Positions 41,314-54,747 of a DNA stretch of 64,000 nucleotides are shown one piece after another. The notes beneath the pieces are model-generated. The model was not told the DNA's origin, made no database searches, and saw only the letters and a program-made list of their open reading frames with translations. The position numbers and the translations under genes were made by a program. Position 1 is the stretch's first letter. Each line of letters starts with the position of its first letter. This stretch comes from Neurospora tetrasperma FGSC 2508 (Eukaryota > Ascomycota > Sordariomycetes > Sordariales > Sordariaceae), in contig NW_009799104.1 in the NCBI RefSeq assembly GCF_000213175.1, positions 222,685 to 286,684 on the forward strand, read 5' to 3'.

Positions 41314-43423
41314 AAAGAAATGAGTGGATGCTGGTTACGATTAGAGCCTTGGGTATCATGGATTTGATTCCTCCTCCACTTTCTGGGACGGTTTCGGATT
41401 CAACAACGACTGCCGTTGTTCCGTCGGGTTCGGTCCCTCCTTCGGAAATGTTTCCAGATTCGATGCCTGGTCCGTCCTCATGATGTTTTGCGTGCGTTGC
41501 GAGTTACGGCTGGTAGAGATGGCGGTTGGGAGGGCGATTTGGGTCATCGTTGGAATAGGAATTACATGGGCTGGAGTTTTGAATAGCGTTATGAGCTTAA
41601 TTTGGGGAATAACGTCATTGTGTAAACTTGTAGCTTAGCATAAGAAGAAGAACAGCGTATGAATATTGGTATATGACGGTACCCTTCATCTCTTTTTCCT
41701 AACGATGTAACTGCGGTACTTGATATGGGCGATCAAGGGTGATGAGTAAGGAGACACTCATTGAATCCAGCATCTTCTGGGATGACGGAGAAGCAGAGCG
41801 TACTCGTTGATGAAAGTTCAAGTTGTTCTTCATGATCCAGGTTTCTAGAACGTCGAATTGAAAGTCGATCTTCAAATAATTCGAAAGATATCTCGTCCAG
41901 TGCTCCAGGAGTGAGAGCCTAGGAACCGAGCTAACTAACAAACCAGCCACTGGAATGAATGCACTTGGTGTTAGAGCAAGGAACTCGGCAGTCTAACAGG
42001 CTGTTAGTGCCTCCCTCGGTATTTGGTGTTAGAAATGCTATACTCTTAACAGCACAGAGCCAAAATTTAGTTAGTGCAGGCACCCATCGCCATGCCGTGC
42101 CGGCTAGATAAGATAAGAAAGAGCTTCTTGTTGGTTAACTACCCCGCGACCATCAATGTTGTTTCTTTCCTTTACAAATGAAGCATCTTCATCATCCCTT
42201 ATTTGCTCTGCCAGATTACGGACAACGTTACTGTAGTAATGTCGATGCGGTGTCTTCTTTTTTAATTTCGCTATTTCACGCCCCTCAGCGATATTCACGT
42301 CCGGAACGCATGGGAGGGGATGACCTCAGCTATGGGGATGCGGCGTCCCAACACTTGACAATGGTGACCCGGAGCGGGAGGAAGGAAGAAGCGGCACCAT
42401 CGAGTGGTGAAAGACGATCTGTGCCTACCTGACTTAGACGGGAGGTACCTTGGGTTCCATGTTAAAATGAGCTCGAAGCAAGCGTTGTGGACTCCGCGAG
42501 AAAGGTCGAGTGCGGCAGGGAGTGATGCCCAGCTCTCCAGCCCTCCATATTACTATGTTGGACCCCGAGATCCTCAACTGTACGCACACACAATCTCCTT
42601 TTCCTAGGTTTATCTCTTTTGCTCTTGGTTTCCTTTGGTCTTTTCTATACTGTCAGATTGGATCCCCTCCAGAGATCACAATACCATCCGCCGGTCAAAG
42701 AGCCCATCGACATTCGAACCTACTACACAATTACACCTAACAACCCTGCTCGTCCCAGAGCCAGAGCGCACGCACTTTGCCCACTTTTTGTTTCGAAACA
42801 TCGCTTTCGTTTCCTTCTCTTTCCAGATTGGCTTGAAACTCGAAACAAACCGCCACCGCACGTTCATAACTTCTTTTCCATACTTGGTTATCGAAGCCTT
42901 CTAGAAGCTTTCGCTGGAGCGCCACTCTCAACAAGCATTGGGACCTGACTGTCGCGTGGCGATCACAATTCTAGACTGTGTACAGGCTCGCGAGCCTTGA
43001 TCAAGCCAAATAGGTTAGTGAACGGAGTGAACATTCCTGGGGTGGTGACTTGGAAATTGCGGGTCGGGGTAGTTCTGCACCGAGTTGGTTGAGACAAGAC
43101 AAGACAAGGAATACATTCCAACGTCATGCACGGTCCGGTGCATGTTTACATGAGGAACCGGGAAAAGCTTGATATACTTGTGACTTTGGGCATTCTAGGA
43201 AGTTTGAAGCACATCCCCGAATACCGACAGGAACCGCCATCAGTGAAGGCAACTTTGGTTAAGTCAAACATGGGGAACATCTTGACTGACTCGAACCCCC
43301 GGATTGGACACACCTACATAAACAACATGATGTCCTTCCTGCAGAGATTCCATGCCCTCTTTTTGCTCTTACATCCCTTGTTTCTCTTTTGATCTTATCA
43401 CTCGTTGATGAACGATATCCAAT
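41314..43423. other. Intergenic, no certain gene
   Basis: A minus-strand frame at 41699-41950 has coding-like composition (Leu-Glu-His-Trp-Thr-Arg-Tyr-Leu-Ser-Asn-Tyr-Leu) and an acceptor-like CATTCCAG before it, but no start or second exon. At 41970-42060 the phrase ttggtgttaga occurs twice. The final 300 bases are promoter and leader of the GH81 gene. Confidence 0.4.
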
Positions 43424-46400
43424 ATGGTTGGATTCATCAACACCGAGAGACGACGGCACAGCACGCCGGTAGCATGGCTCTTGTTGCTGTGGCTAACAAC
43501 ATTGCTACAGATCCAACAAGCAGCCTGCTTGGCGATATTGCCAGAGTCAACACGTGCTGGCAGACGATATTACTATCCTTTTGCACCAAATTGGCGAGGA
43601 TCGTTGAACCAAAAGGAGACGACTCCAGAAAGTTTGGGTGCAGACGCGGACGCAAGTACCAACGTCCAAGCGGCGACGACATCAGACGGCGCTGTCAATC
43701 TCACAGCCCGGAATCCTGACGAGCTGTACAAGACCTCACAAAGGACTATCAGCGAAAGCAGCTCCAAAATGGCTGTCACCACACCGACGGTGGCCCCATC
43801 GCCTTCCTATGCTTGCCCGTCGTGCAAGGGCACCGGGAGCAATTTGAAGCCTTCTCCCGTTTCCTCTGCTTCCTCATCACCGTTTCCCTCCAAGGGATAC
43901 AGCCAACAATCACCGCCCATCAACAAAAGAAACTACAATAATTCCAATTCGAAACGTTCCGACGGCGACCTCTTCTCCACCCCCATCAGCCCCGACCTCT
44001 CCATCCCGCAATCCATCCCCTCGCAACCAAACCACCCCGCCCCCCGCAAGGGCATCAAGCAGTCTCAAGAGGGCGGCGGTACCGCAATCCCAACCAACAA
44101 ATTCCACGCCAACTTCTTTCTCGGCTCGCAATCCTCTTCCGTCTGGACGCACCCATACTCGCTACAATGGGCCAAGGGGCAAGGAAGCTCCGGCGCTTGG
44201 GGTCTGGCTGTTTCCCATACCGATGCAAGCCAGCGCGTCTTTGGCGAGCAAGATCCTAATGGGAGCGGAGCGGCTCGGTGGTTTGGAAGTCCCGTGGGAA
44301 GAGCGGACGTGGTTCTCTCTGAACAAGGACTGGAAAAGGGGAATGCGACGGGCGGTGTAGAGCTCATGACGCAGGATGTCAAGGAGCAAAGCATCCGTGT
44401 GCAGCTGGTTGCGGGAGGAGATGTGAAGTTGGAGGCGCCTGTGGTACAGGGGATGGGAATGGTGACTGCGTTGTATAAGCAGGGCACGCCGGTGATCAAG
44501 TCGGGGATTGGGTGGAAGATGGTGACGAAGGCGATGGGCGTGGTGAAGGCGGGTGTGGTCAAGTATCGGCTGGTGATGGAGGATGGCGCCACTTGGTTGC
44601 TTTATGCGACGGGTGGGGATGTAAGTGCCATCAAGAGGGGAGAGCCGGGAGGGTTGGAGTTGGAGGTGCAGGGGAATAACGTGGCTGTTGCCAAGGGCAG
44701 TTTCACGGGTATGGTGCAGGTTGCAAAGTTGCCGGGTGGTGTCAATGGGACCGAGGGACTAGCTGATGCCGAGAAGCTGTACGATGCTGCTTGCGGTACG
44801 TACGCTACTGGTGTTGAGCTCTCCGGGTCCGTGGATGGGCAAACGGGTCGGTATACCTTCAACTTCCAAAAGGAAGGACTTTCCACCAACTCTAGCCTCG
44901 TCATGTTCGCTTTGCCTCACCACCAGGCATCCTTCAGCTCCGACACGGCTTCCAAGGTGGTCCCCTCTGTCAAGCTCGACACCACCACCAAGGGTGTCGC
45001 CGTTGCTGTGGTTGGTGACCAATGGACCATGGAAGAAGACGTCAGTAAGCCTATGAGCATGGGGTTCGTCCCTTGGACGCCTGAGGCGGGCTCTATCAAG
45101 ACCATTAGCGACTCAGCAAAGGAGTACATCAAGACTGTGGCTCAAAAGGAACTGCTGGGCACGTCGCAGGGCCAAGACATACTCAACCAGACGGACCAGC
45201 CGAGTATGTACTTTGGTGGCAAGGCGTTGGCCAAGTTTGCGGCGATTTTGGTGGCTGTCAATGATGTGCTGGGTGAGACGGACATGGCGAAGAAGGGGTT
45301 GGATCAGTTGAAGGTTGCATTTGCAAGGTATTCGGAGAACCAGCAGCAGTATCCGTTGGTTTATGATCGTGAGTTTCCTTTTTCCTACCCGCTCCCTAGC
45401 TATGTTTAAACAAGCGGCTAATAGAGAACAGAATCCTGGAGCGGCATCGTCTCCTCGGCCTCATACACCACCGGCGACGCGGGCGTCGACTTCGGCAACA
45501 CCTACTACAACGACCACCACTTCCACTACGGCTACTTCATCTACACCGGCGCCGTGCTCGCCCACCTGGACCCCTCCTGGGCTTCTTCGGCATCCAACCT
45601 CGCTTACGTCAACTCCCTCGTCCGCGACGTCGCCAATCCTTCCTCCTCTCTCGACCCTCACTTCCCCTCCTTCCGCACCTTCGACTGGTACCACGGCCAC
45701 TCATGGGCCCACGGCCTCTTTGAATCCAGCGACGGCAAAGACCAGGAATCCTCCTCGGAAGACTCCATGCACGTCTACGCCCTGCTCATGTGGGCCCAAG
45801 CCACCAACAACCAAGCGCTCTACCAGCGCTCTGCCCTCCAACTCTCCATCCTCTCACGGTCGCTGAACTCTTACTACCTCTACTCCTCTTCCAACCCTTC
45901 CTCAAACATCCAACCAAAGGAATTTGTCGGCAACAAAGTAGCGGGTATCTTGTTCGAAAACAAAATCGACCATGTCACGTTCTTTGGCAACAAGCAGGAG
46001 TATATCCAGGGTATCCACATGTTGCCCTTGATGCCGCATACTTTGTTTGTGCGCAACAGGGAGTTTGTCAAGGAAGAGTGGGAGGCCTTTTTTGCTGGCG
46101 GGGCGGCAGATAAGGCGGAAGGAGGGTGGAAGGGGGTTTTGTATGGGAATTACGCGACGGTTGATCCCAGGGGGGCGTGGGAGGTGTTTACGGGTGGTGC
46201 TGCTGCTGAGGTGTCGACGGGCGGAAGTCAGCTTGTTGAGTCTCCTGGGAGTGGTAGTGGGAACGGTACTATCGGAACGGGAACGGGAACGGGAACGGTT
46301 GAGTCGATGACGAGTACCGCGAGTACCGCCAGTACGACGACGACGCCGGGCTCGACTACTCCTACGTCAACCTCTGTGCCTACTACTCCCGGTGCCATGT

Positions 46401-46647
46401 CATCGAAGATGGTGAAGAGGACGATCAGGAGGGCGTTGGAGAAGGGGAAGGGGAAGATGGGTATGCCTCTTGCTCGTGCTGCCCTGCCAAAGGCGAAGAA
46501 AGATGGGTTCGGCCCCGAGAACATTGATGGTGGCGCGAGTTTGACTTGGTATTTGACTTGGTGTGCTGGTAAGTTATCACTTCTTTCCCTTGTGGTTGTT
46601 GTAACGGGATGATGCTAATTTTGGATTTAGCTCTTGGTGGTCTTTAA
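43424..46647 (+). CDS. Secreted endo-1,3-beta-glucanase, glycoside hydrolase family 81
   Basis: Three exons, 43424-45368, 45432-46568 and 46631-46647, give 1032 residues; both introns (63 and 62 nt) have GT(G/A)AGT donors and CTAAT-type branch sites. A signal peptide spans about residues 15-36 after a short basic lead. A Ser/Pro-rich stretch (about 95-220) precedes the GH81 beta-sandwich domain (Asn-Lys-Phe-His-Ala-Asn-Phe-Phe-Leu-Gly near 227). In the (alpha/alpha)6 domain, Asp-His-His-Phe-His-Tyr-Gly-Tyr-Phe (676-684) and Gly-His-Ser-Trp-Ala-His-Gly followed by Asp-Gln-Glu-Ser-Ser-Ser-Glu (Glu754 and Glu758) are the family's catalytic signatures. A Gly/Ser/Thr-rich segment of about 80 residues interrupts the end of the domain. 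The enzyme cleaves beta-1,3-glucan, acting in wall remodelling such as septum or spore separation. Confidence 0.95.
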
Positions 46648-47426
46648 CTCGTGAGCAGGCGCAAATCCTCTCCGTTTGACTACCTATACTTTCACTTCTT
46701 ATTCTGTCTTTTACCAACCCCTTTTCTTGCCTTTCATTTGCATTGCACGGAGTTTTTGGAGTACACAACTTGGCGTTATGGTTAAGATGGATGGAAAGAG
46801 GATATCACGGACGAGACGCATGACTTACAAAAGTCAATGAACACATTGGTTTAAACAGTAGACTACATGATAGAGTCAGGAACTAGAGTTAGACGGACCG
46901 GATTGTGGACTTGGAGTTGGAGTTGGATAGATACCCCGTATACTATGGCGCCCTGAATCAAAAAGGAAGTTGGGTTTCGTTGAGCATTTTTAGATGTTAG
47001 ATAGTATACTGCATCGGTACGGAGTTATCATTCATGAGCTTATTACACGGATTAATCACATACCTACATATTTGACTACTTTCTTTCTAGCTCTATTATC
47101 TAAGGTCTCTCTCTGTCAATAATGTCAATAACATCCGCCGTTTGACGCCGAACGATAAGTATCGTATCTGATTTGTGCACCTCAGCTTTGGTCTACCCTC
47201 GTGTGATTAGCGTGACCAGCATTAACCATTCCTCCCATGCATATATAATGCTTCCTCCCTTTGGTGGCTGTCCAAAGCATGGGAGGTACCTATCTACGAC
47301 CTACCTACCGAACTAGGCTTCAATTCCGTAAACACCTCTATCTCTATAACTACCTACCTCTTTCTTGAGCGCGCAATTTGAATAGTAAAAGCGGGGAGAT
47401 ACTTCCCCTAGATGTAACTCACAGCT

Positions 47427-47442
47427 ACCTACCTACCTACCT
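47427..47442 (+). repeat. CTAC tetranucleotide repeat
   Basis: About four tandem ctac/ccta units; the same tetranucleotide recurs many times in the surrounding 1.5 kb. Confidence 0.8.
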
Positions 47443-47789
47443 AAGGTAAAGAAGACAGGGTGCCCACTATCAAACCGTACACATGTTGTGAGCTAGGTTA
47501 GCTGTTCAGCGGAACAGACTACTATGATGATAATTAGCTGGAATTGACCGTTCGTCGTTATGGCATCTGCTGGTAGTTGGATTCGATCAGAATGTGAATG
47601 TGCACATCCACGTTCGAGTGGCTCTCGATGATAACAGAATTGGGATTTGGAAGGTTGTTGGCACTGGGATGGTGATACCTACCTAGGTACCTACGAAATG
47701 GACAATCACTCGAGGGGAGGGTCGCTTTTATCCGGGGGTGGTGTTTCTACGAAATGGTCACATCGCAGCCTTGTTCTTTGGAGCTTACC

Positions 47790-47815
47790 TTTTTTTTTTT
47801 TTTTTTTTTTTTTTT
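47790..47815 (+). repeat. T26 homopolymer
   Basis: Twenty-six consecutive T, followed by one C and more T, in the gene-free stretch. Exact length may be uncertain. Confidence 0.85.
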
Positions 47816-49662
47816 CTTTTTTCAGGGCAAAGTAGTTGTACCTAGGTATGTTTCCCCGATTTTGCCTGACGCCTACCAGACAGACAGACAGACCAGACCA
47901 GACCTGCCCGCTTGCTTGCCTTCTTTAGAACCCTCACTCCTATACACGTAAATAACTGAATGAATACAAAATCCGTTCGTCAAGTGTGATAAAGAGTAAG
48001 TAAGCTCAAATTTTCACTTGTTCTTGTTCAAAAGGAGCTAAGAGTAAGGTATGTTATGTTGTGGGTGAGTGTCATCGTTGATATCTAGGTAGGTAGTCGA
48101 GAGGAAATGTCAGAAGCTTGGGTACCTAGGTAGGTATCTCGTCGGAGGTCCGCGCTCTAGGTTCCGGCCGCCTTCACTAGGTACAGTAGTAGCCTTGCCC
48201 ACCTATTTTATTCACTGGCACACCCACCCTTCCGGGTATATCTACTTGTATACAGTAAGGTAGGTTGCCTAGGTAGGTAGCTTCCATTTTTCCCTCTTCC
48301 ACAAACCAACTGCAAGAATCAACAACCCTTCCTTTTCCGTTATCGCCTTTCCTACCATAGCCCTCCAATATATTTATCTCCTTGTCTGGGCACTTCCCCT
48401 CCTGGTTGCAACAGAAGCCCCTGCCGGTTGAATGCGCTATAACTGAAGTTATGGAGTAGTGCTAGGGGCTGCTGCAGAGATCGCACGAACAACCTCAATG
48501 CTATATCAAAACAGTCAGTTGCATTGCCCTGAAACCGCACCATACCGGCTTGGTACTAACAGCTAGTTAGTGCACATGTGCCGTAGCATCTCAGCCCCTA
48601 ACCTCCACATAACACTAACAAATTAACTAGCCCCCGGCCCTCCCACCCTCTCCTATACCAAAGCTATTAGTTCTGCTCACAAGATATACTTATCTTCCAA
48701 CTGCTCGCCTCATGTTATCGACAAAATTTGAATAAAATCATGTAGCACTGACAACGCTAAAACATGTGAAGAGAGGATTGCATTTGCATCTGCATCTTTA
48801 CTTGTATATCCAACACCAAATATCTAGTACCCAATAAAAGATATCACCTCGAAAGCGACTCGATGATCCTGCCTACGCAAATGGTGAATGACGAGAGGTA
48901 TCTATCAATCTTGTTGAGGAGTGTTAAAAAGAAATAACAAAATAAAAAAAAGGGAACAAAAGGCCAAAGGATGCGTTCCGAACGTTGGTTCCCCAAAGAG
49001 CAAACACCAACACCAACACCAACGTCAACACTAACACAATGCCAACATACCTACTTCTATGAGGGGTTTTGTTGGAAAGTTACGATCGAACAGATTACCT
49101 ACCTTGTTCCGGGGAAGGAAAATGCTGGATTTTATTGCTAGAAACTCCCATCGGGACACGGAATAAGGTCAGCCAGGTTAGTGCGCTGGTTGTGCTAGAT
49201 CTCGTCATATTCCTTCAAGAAATGGAACCAAAAGCCATACCACCTGTTTTACCTACCTGCCAGGACTATTTGTAGTATGCAGTATAGCCAGAGTATAACG
49301 TATAATAGATTTTGATTGAATTGTATGTATGCAAACAGCTTTCCAAATCCCAAGCTGCTTCTGCTCTGCGCCAGCCCTCTTCTCTTCCATGTAAAAGGCC
49401 TAACAGTGACCGATCTCTAGCCGCTTTTCCAGTTCAGTTTTCCAACAACACTTGGGTATCCTTGTTTCTCCCTTTCCCAACAGCTATGCTCGCTCTTGGG
49501 AGCTCCCTACCAGAGAACCTCACAATGTGAAAAACGTATTCGTGACAAGGAAAATAATATTCGTGTAAAAATACACAAAGAAATGGATGTAGGTAGTAAA
49601 ACAACCAAGAAGAAAAAAAATGCCATCGAGGTCTCCGGTAGGGAACACCTGTGACTTTGCAT

Positions 49663-51411
49663 TTAGAAGATGGTGGAAAGTTTCTGAAGAGCATCAGCCG
49701 GGCTCGCCCAGAACGCGAGGGCAATGATGACGTAAAGTCCCATAAGCTGTTTTACACCTGTTAGCATTTCTTCCTTTTCCACTGGAGCAAATCCAGAGGG
49801 AGAACAACTCACCATAGCACCCTCCAAATAGTTACTCTTCCCATCCTGCACCGTATACGTAACCACCATGACCGACAAGGCAAAGGCAATCGTCTCAAAC
49901 GTCTCAAAATGCAGCGACATGGGCTGTCCAATCGCCCAACCCAGCAACACCAAAGACGGGGTGACCAACAGCGCAATCTGAATGCTGCTGCCAATCGCCA
50001 CGCCCATGGCCAAATCCATCTTATTCTTGACTGCCACCACACAAGCCGTCACATGCTCGGCCGCGTTGCCGACAATGGGAATCAAAATCAGACCGATAAA
50101 CGTTTTGCTCATGGCGCCCGTGGCAGCAATGTCGTCGATCGAGTCGACCATGTAATCAGCCGCGTACGAAATAATGACCGTCGTGACAATCAGGACCAAG
50201 GCGGCAGACCAGGGCGACAAGACGGGATCCTCCTTGGGCTCGGTAACCACATCGCCGACGGCTTGGGCCTCGGGCTCAAACAACTCCTTGTGGGTGCGCA
50301 GAACAAAGACGAGGTAGGCGCAGTAGAGGAGGAGGAGAATGACGGCGGTACCGCGCGAGAGCATCAAGATACTGTCTTGCTTCTCTTGGCTGTCCGAGTG
50401 GTTGAGCATGGTGTACAGCGCCGCGGGGATGATCAGGGAGGCCGAGGCAAGCGTCATCATGGAGCACGTGGTTTGGGCGGTCCCGGAGGCAAAGGTCTGC
50501 TCGATGCCGACGCCGTTGGAGTCGCGCATGTTGAAGATGCCACCGAGGAGGAAGCACATTCCCAGCACCAACAACAGGTTAGAGAGAATGGAGCCCAGCA
50601 TCGAGGCTTGGACCACTTCGATTTCGCCGGCGCGGAGGGCAACGATACTGACCTGGAAGAGCGGAATGGTTAGTCCTATGAAGATAAAAAAAAGGGCTGG
50701 TCAGAACTTGGGTGTGAAAAAGGCATACAATTAGTTCCACAGCATTACCAAATGTCGCGTTAACCAGACCGCCGAGGGTTTCTCCCAGTCTATGGGCGAT
50801 CTCCTCGGTTGCAAAGGAGAGGACCGCAGCCAGAGGGATGATGGCGAAGAAGTTGAGAGTGAACACTGCCGGCGCACTCCAGCCTCGCTCACCGGCGATG
50901 ATGCCTAGGGGCACAAAGATAAGAAGGATGTTGATCCATGCTGAGGATATATATTAGCCGTGCGCTCTATGGAACGGGCGATTTTCATGGGATACATACA
51001 GCTCAGAAGAGTGACCTTGGTGACATTCCATACTCGGGTAGGGTACTTGACGAGGGGATTGGGATGGTTGGTGCCAGGGGTATTGGTGGTATCAAGGAAA
51101 AAGTCGCGCCATGAAAAGTCCGAGTGGGACTCGGTGGTCCAGCGGCCGCCGTTGCTGGTTCCGTTGGCGAGGAGCGGGCGGCGTTCCGAGTCCATGGTGG
51201 TGTATCCGTTGGTATGCCCGTTGATGTGACCGGTAAGATGCCCGTTGGTGCTTGGGTTGGTACCGTTAATGTGGGTATAACCGTTTCCGTTGGAGATGCC
51301 GTTGGGATGGTCGCCTTGATGTTTGGGCGCAACGATACTGGACGCGCGACGAATTTGGGCGCGGAAGGGAACCGTGACTGTGGATATGAGGTTTGTTAAA
51401 GGGTTGCCCAT
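49663..51411 (-). CDS. cax: Vacuolar Ca2+/H+ exchanger (CAX family)
   Basis: Four exons read on the minus strand, 51411-51000, 50940-50729, 50652-49813 and 49746-49663, give 515 residues. All three introns (59, 76 and 66 nt) have GT/AG ends, and the phases agree. Residues 1-110 are a hydrophilic tail with Asn-Gly-His repeats. About ten to eleven membrane segments follow. The two alpha-repeat signatures are present: Gly-Asn-Ala-Val-Glu-Leu-Ile-Val-Ser-Ile (about 203-212) and Gly-Asn-Ala-Ala-Glu-His-Val-Thr-Ala (near 375); the Glu residues carry Ca2+. An acidic loop (Pro-Glu-Ala-Gln-Ala-Val-Gly-Asp) lies between the halves. The transporter uses the vacuolar proton gradient to store Ca2+. Neurospora cax and yeast Vcx1 are the expected relatives. 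The last exon is only 27 codons. Confidence 0.95.
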
Positions 51412-53488
51412 GGTTTTGCGACGAAGCGAATGATAAGACGAAAAGAGCGAGGATATGGAAGGTGTCCTGTCCGCCAACGGGATGTACTTCTTTGTTTGCA
51501 AGCAGTCCGCCGCACCAGCGCAATCTTGGAGAATGCGCGTTGGGAAACGGATACAGGCGATATCACAATCCCGTCGTCGCGAACAGATGGAAAAACACGT
51601 GTAGATGGGTATGTAGTTTGGAGAAGGACGGGAATCCAACAATTCGCCTTTTTCTCTCTCTTTTTCTTGAAACAATCAAGGGAGTGGGGTAGGGGAAGGG
51701 GGTAAAATATGGGGTATAGTATATTGAAGGAGAGGGATGGGATGGGATGGGATGGCATGTATATTGTAACGATAAGGGTCTCTCTGTTAACTTACACCAG
51801 GACATGTTTACTCGATATATCAAGGGACTGCTGTTTCGCAATGGTAGGGTCCCCTGTTCAGATTGGGTAAGTAATTACCGATTGCCTATGCGCCGCAAGT
51901 ACCAGTGTCTTTTGCCGGTATGTGCGGATGCCCAAAACTGAACCGTCGAATACTCACTCGATCCAGGCGTTGACAGGGCTTGGGGCAGCGGATGGGCAGA
52001 CGGGTGGGGTGTTCTTGTGCAGGTATCGCCCCTCTGAAAGAGTATTTGCCCAGACAAGGCGTGTTCCTGGGCGTTCAACCTCACTTTTGGCTGCCGGATG
52101 GGTGAAGGGCGAGTTCAAAGGGCCAGCCAGGCAGTGTTGGATCGAGAAGTGCTGCCAAGGGCAAGCCAAGGGGATAATCTGGGTTGGTTAGTCCAGTCTA
52201 GATGGTGGTTGTTGGGCAAAGCCACAATGAGGATGCGCGGAAAGGCAATGGTTGGCGGGAGGTGACGAGATGGATAAATGGTTCCAAAGGGTTGATGGGA
52301 GATCTGATGATGTTGGCAGTGTAGGTAGTAGGACAGAAAAAGGAATGGGGGGAGCTTCTTTGAGGAAAAGAATTGATGAAAACTCAGGGCAGAGATGCGG
52401 GTTTGTCGGGGATCATGATTGAATCCGGATCGTTCCTGCTTGGAGAGGTCTCCAACGTCACTGATGGATGTTGAGATGGCATATCGATCCGTGCGCATCA
52501 AGGAACCCGGGCATCCATCCTTCAGTTTTCAGCTCATCTCTCGCAAGCTCAACCGCCCACACTACTACTACTGGTAGGTCGGGTACTTACCCCAAGTGTT
52601 TTCTTGTGTGTCCCTGATCAATCAATCTAGACCCAACGCGGGAACGGTTGGGTAATGCAAGCATATTGCCAAGAAACAGTAACTTACACGATGGTATTGT
52701 AAATCCGGTGGCGCGGTGTGCCTAGGTACGTAAGGACTCGTGGTGTCAGATGTGGTTTTGGCGAATTGTGTAGTCTCAGACTTTTTCACAATTCGGGAGC
52801 ATGAGACACAGACAGAGCACACTGGGGGATACAGATCTCGTTGGCAGCAAACATAAATACCATGAACCTCCTTGAACCTCTCTGACTCCCTGGCCTGCCC
52901 TACCCTTTGTCCGTGCCGTTCCGCTAGGCGCCGGCATTGCGTCGAATCCGTTTGATGTTTCCTTCCCGTGGGAATACTACGCAGTACATATTCTCGGAAG
53001 ACCAGGGAAACGGAAACAAGACTAGGTATGTGTGTTGTGTGGAATGTGGATATGTATCATGGAGTCATGAACAAGTATAAAAAGGGCAGGATGGCCCTTC
53101 CCCAAAACTTGTCGCGAGCAATTGACTTCCCGATCGACCGGACAATGATGGTAGTGATGACGAGATGATGCAGGGGAACATGTTCATCTCCAGGAGATGG
53201 ATGATGTTTGTGGGAGTGACGAGTGTTGATACTTGCCCGGCGAGGTCCCGAAGACGCCGACACACCAATTTGGGTATTTGTTGCTCGATAGGTATCGCTG
53301 AAAAGGGTAAAGCTCCATCTGGATCCATGACATTATTGCTTGAGAGAGTGGGACCATACGTCACCGGCAGGCCAGTCAAGTGTCGCCAAAGATTGACTGG
53401 TAACGAACAAGCTTTTTAGTTCCAGAAAGTTTCTTTGCACAGCCCCTTTGCCAAGAGCCCCCCTTGTTGACAAATCCCAGTCGAGCTG
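51412..53488. other. Upstream region of the exchanger gene, no other gene recognised
   Basis: Frames in this stretch show no domain. A GGGAT pentanucleotide repeat lies at 51733-51756. A long 5' leader with an intron for the exchanger gene is likely but cannot be placed. Confidence 0.45.
51733..51756 (+). repeat. GGGAT microsatellite
   Basis: Between four and five tandem pentanucleotide units about 320 bases upstream of the exchanger start. Confidence 0.8.
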
Positions 53489-53812
53489 ATGGACGACGAC
53501 GACCTGCCTTTATTGACTTCCCTCAAGTTTTCAACTCAACGGACTCCCGAGACCGACGGACCACAGGAAGAGGGGCAGTAGCCGCGGAGGCAGCTGGGAC
53601 TGGAACTTGAACTGATATCGGGACACGAGAGAGAACTGGCGCGAGTCAAGGACCATGTCGTGGACAACCACCTTGTCGCACCACCGAAACCAGAAACGCG
53701 AACAAGAGTCATGACAGTGCAGTCGGTGCGCCAGAGAAAAGGGTCACAAGACATGCATGGTCTAGTCTATTTGACGCTCCATGTCTCAACATCTGGTACA
53801 CTACAAGGTTGA
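53489..53812 (+). pseudogene. Short coding relic with one in-frame TAG
   Basis: An ATG at 53489 opens Met-Asp-Asp-Asp-Asp-Leu-Pro-Leu-Leu, runs 30 codons to TAG at 53579-53581, then stays open in the same frame for 76 codons (Arg-Arg-Gln-Leu-Gly-Leu-Glu-Leu-Glu-Leu, Arg-Val-Lys-Asp-His-Val-Val-Asp-Asn) to TGA at 53810-53812. The charged, helical composition suggests former coding sequence. No family is recognised. The TAG follows a CAG, so CAG to TAG is a simple explanation. Confidence 0.35.
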
Positions 53813-54747
53813 GCACATGGTGGAACAAAAAGTAAAGAGAGGATGTTGAGTCTAGACGCCTGACGTCTGAGTTCTGGTTGGAATGCCTCTCCGCAGGCTT
53901 CTTCACTTCTGCGCTGCCTCCTGCGCTGTACAGAATGCCATGCGCATCTGTGGCATACATACATGTGTTCCTACAGTCTCCACCTGCATATTGTACTTGG
54001 GTACTGATGCGGGGAAGAAATGGCAAGGCAGCACAGCACAGCACAACACCACCTCCAATTCACCCACCGAAACAGAATATTCTGAATGGTACTCCAGAAA
54101 TGCCTCGGAGTGCTTCAGTGATACAAACCACCAGTCGCGGATGGATGTCGACTACGATACTACATTACAAGTCTACAACAGGTCGAGTGCATTTCTGGGC
54201 GGCATAAAGTGGGGACCTTTGAGGCCTCCGCCCATATTCAGCCAATAATGAGACCCAGGTACAAATGCCGTTTGTGTGCCTTGAAGGGTGCATCACCATT
54301 TCTGATTAACCGCGTGCAAGCTACCGGTTGGGTAGATGGAAAAAAGAAACGACGTGTGTTGGGCACGATGGTCAACAATCACCGCCAGACAAATCGTCTC
54401 CCCCGCATTACCTCCGAGTGACCGGGGCTGGACTACCGGATTTGTGGGTCACCCGTCCCGATACTCGGAATCAGTCACCCGGAAGTTTGGATGAGGACAG
54501 GAAGTTGCACCGTGGTGGGATTGATATCTCGATGAAAAACGAATTGTGGTATTACAACAACTGGTCGGGGATAGCAACAAACTAACAAATTAACAAACCC
54601 CCAAACTCCATCGCTATGCATTCTTCTTTCAATCCCTAGCATTTATCGTAAACCTCAATCCAATCCCAATTCCAATCCCATCCAAATCCCATATCCAGAC
54701 CACAAGCACAAAAGGGTATCACAATCACAAAACACAAACACACAAAA
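53813..54747. other. Intergenic, no gene recognised
   Basis: Two overlapping plus-strand frames near 53880-54250 lack domains. The right end is the A/C-rich 3' flank of the patatin-like gene. Confidence 0.45.

Larger units (their letters stand above)
46648..49662. other. 3-kb gene-free stretch rich in CCTAGGTA motifs
   Basis: No coding region is seen on either strand. The stretch is full of cctaggta, ctacctac and ggtacctacct elements (for example 47427-47442, 47678-47694, 48120-48137, 48262-48280), a T26 run at 47790-47815, an AGAC repeat at 47879-47896 and an ACCAAC-type repeat at 49005-49020. It lies between the GH81 gene and the 3' end of the Ca2+/H+ exchanger. Confidence 0.7.

Noticed and set aside
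41699-41950. Coding-like minus-strand frame of 83 codons
   Set aside because: It has an acceptor-like CATTCCAG before it but no exon to join and no ATG; too little to call.
43287-43310. tcgaaccc-like T-loop sequence, possible tRNA
   Set aside because: The flanking bases do not form a T stem or acceptor stem.
49909-50673. 254-codon plus-strand frame
   Set aside because: Antisense to the third exon of the Ca2+/H+ exchanger.
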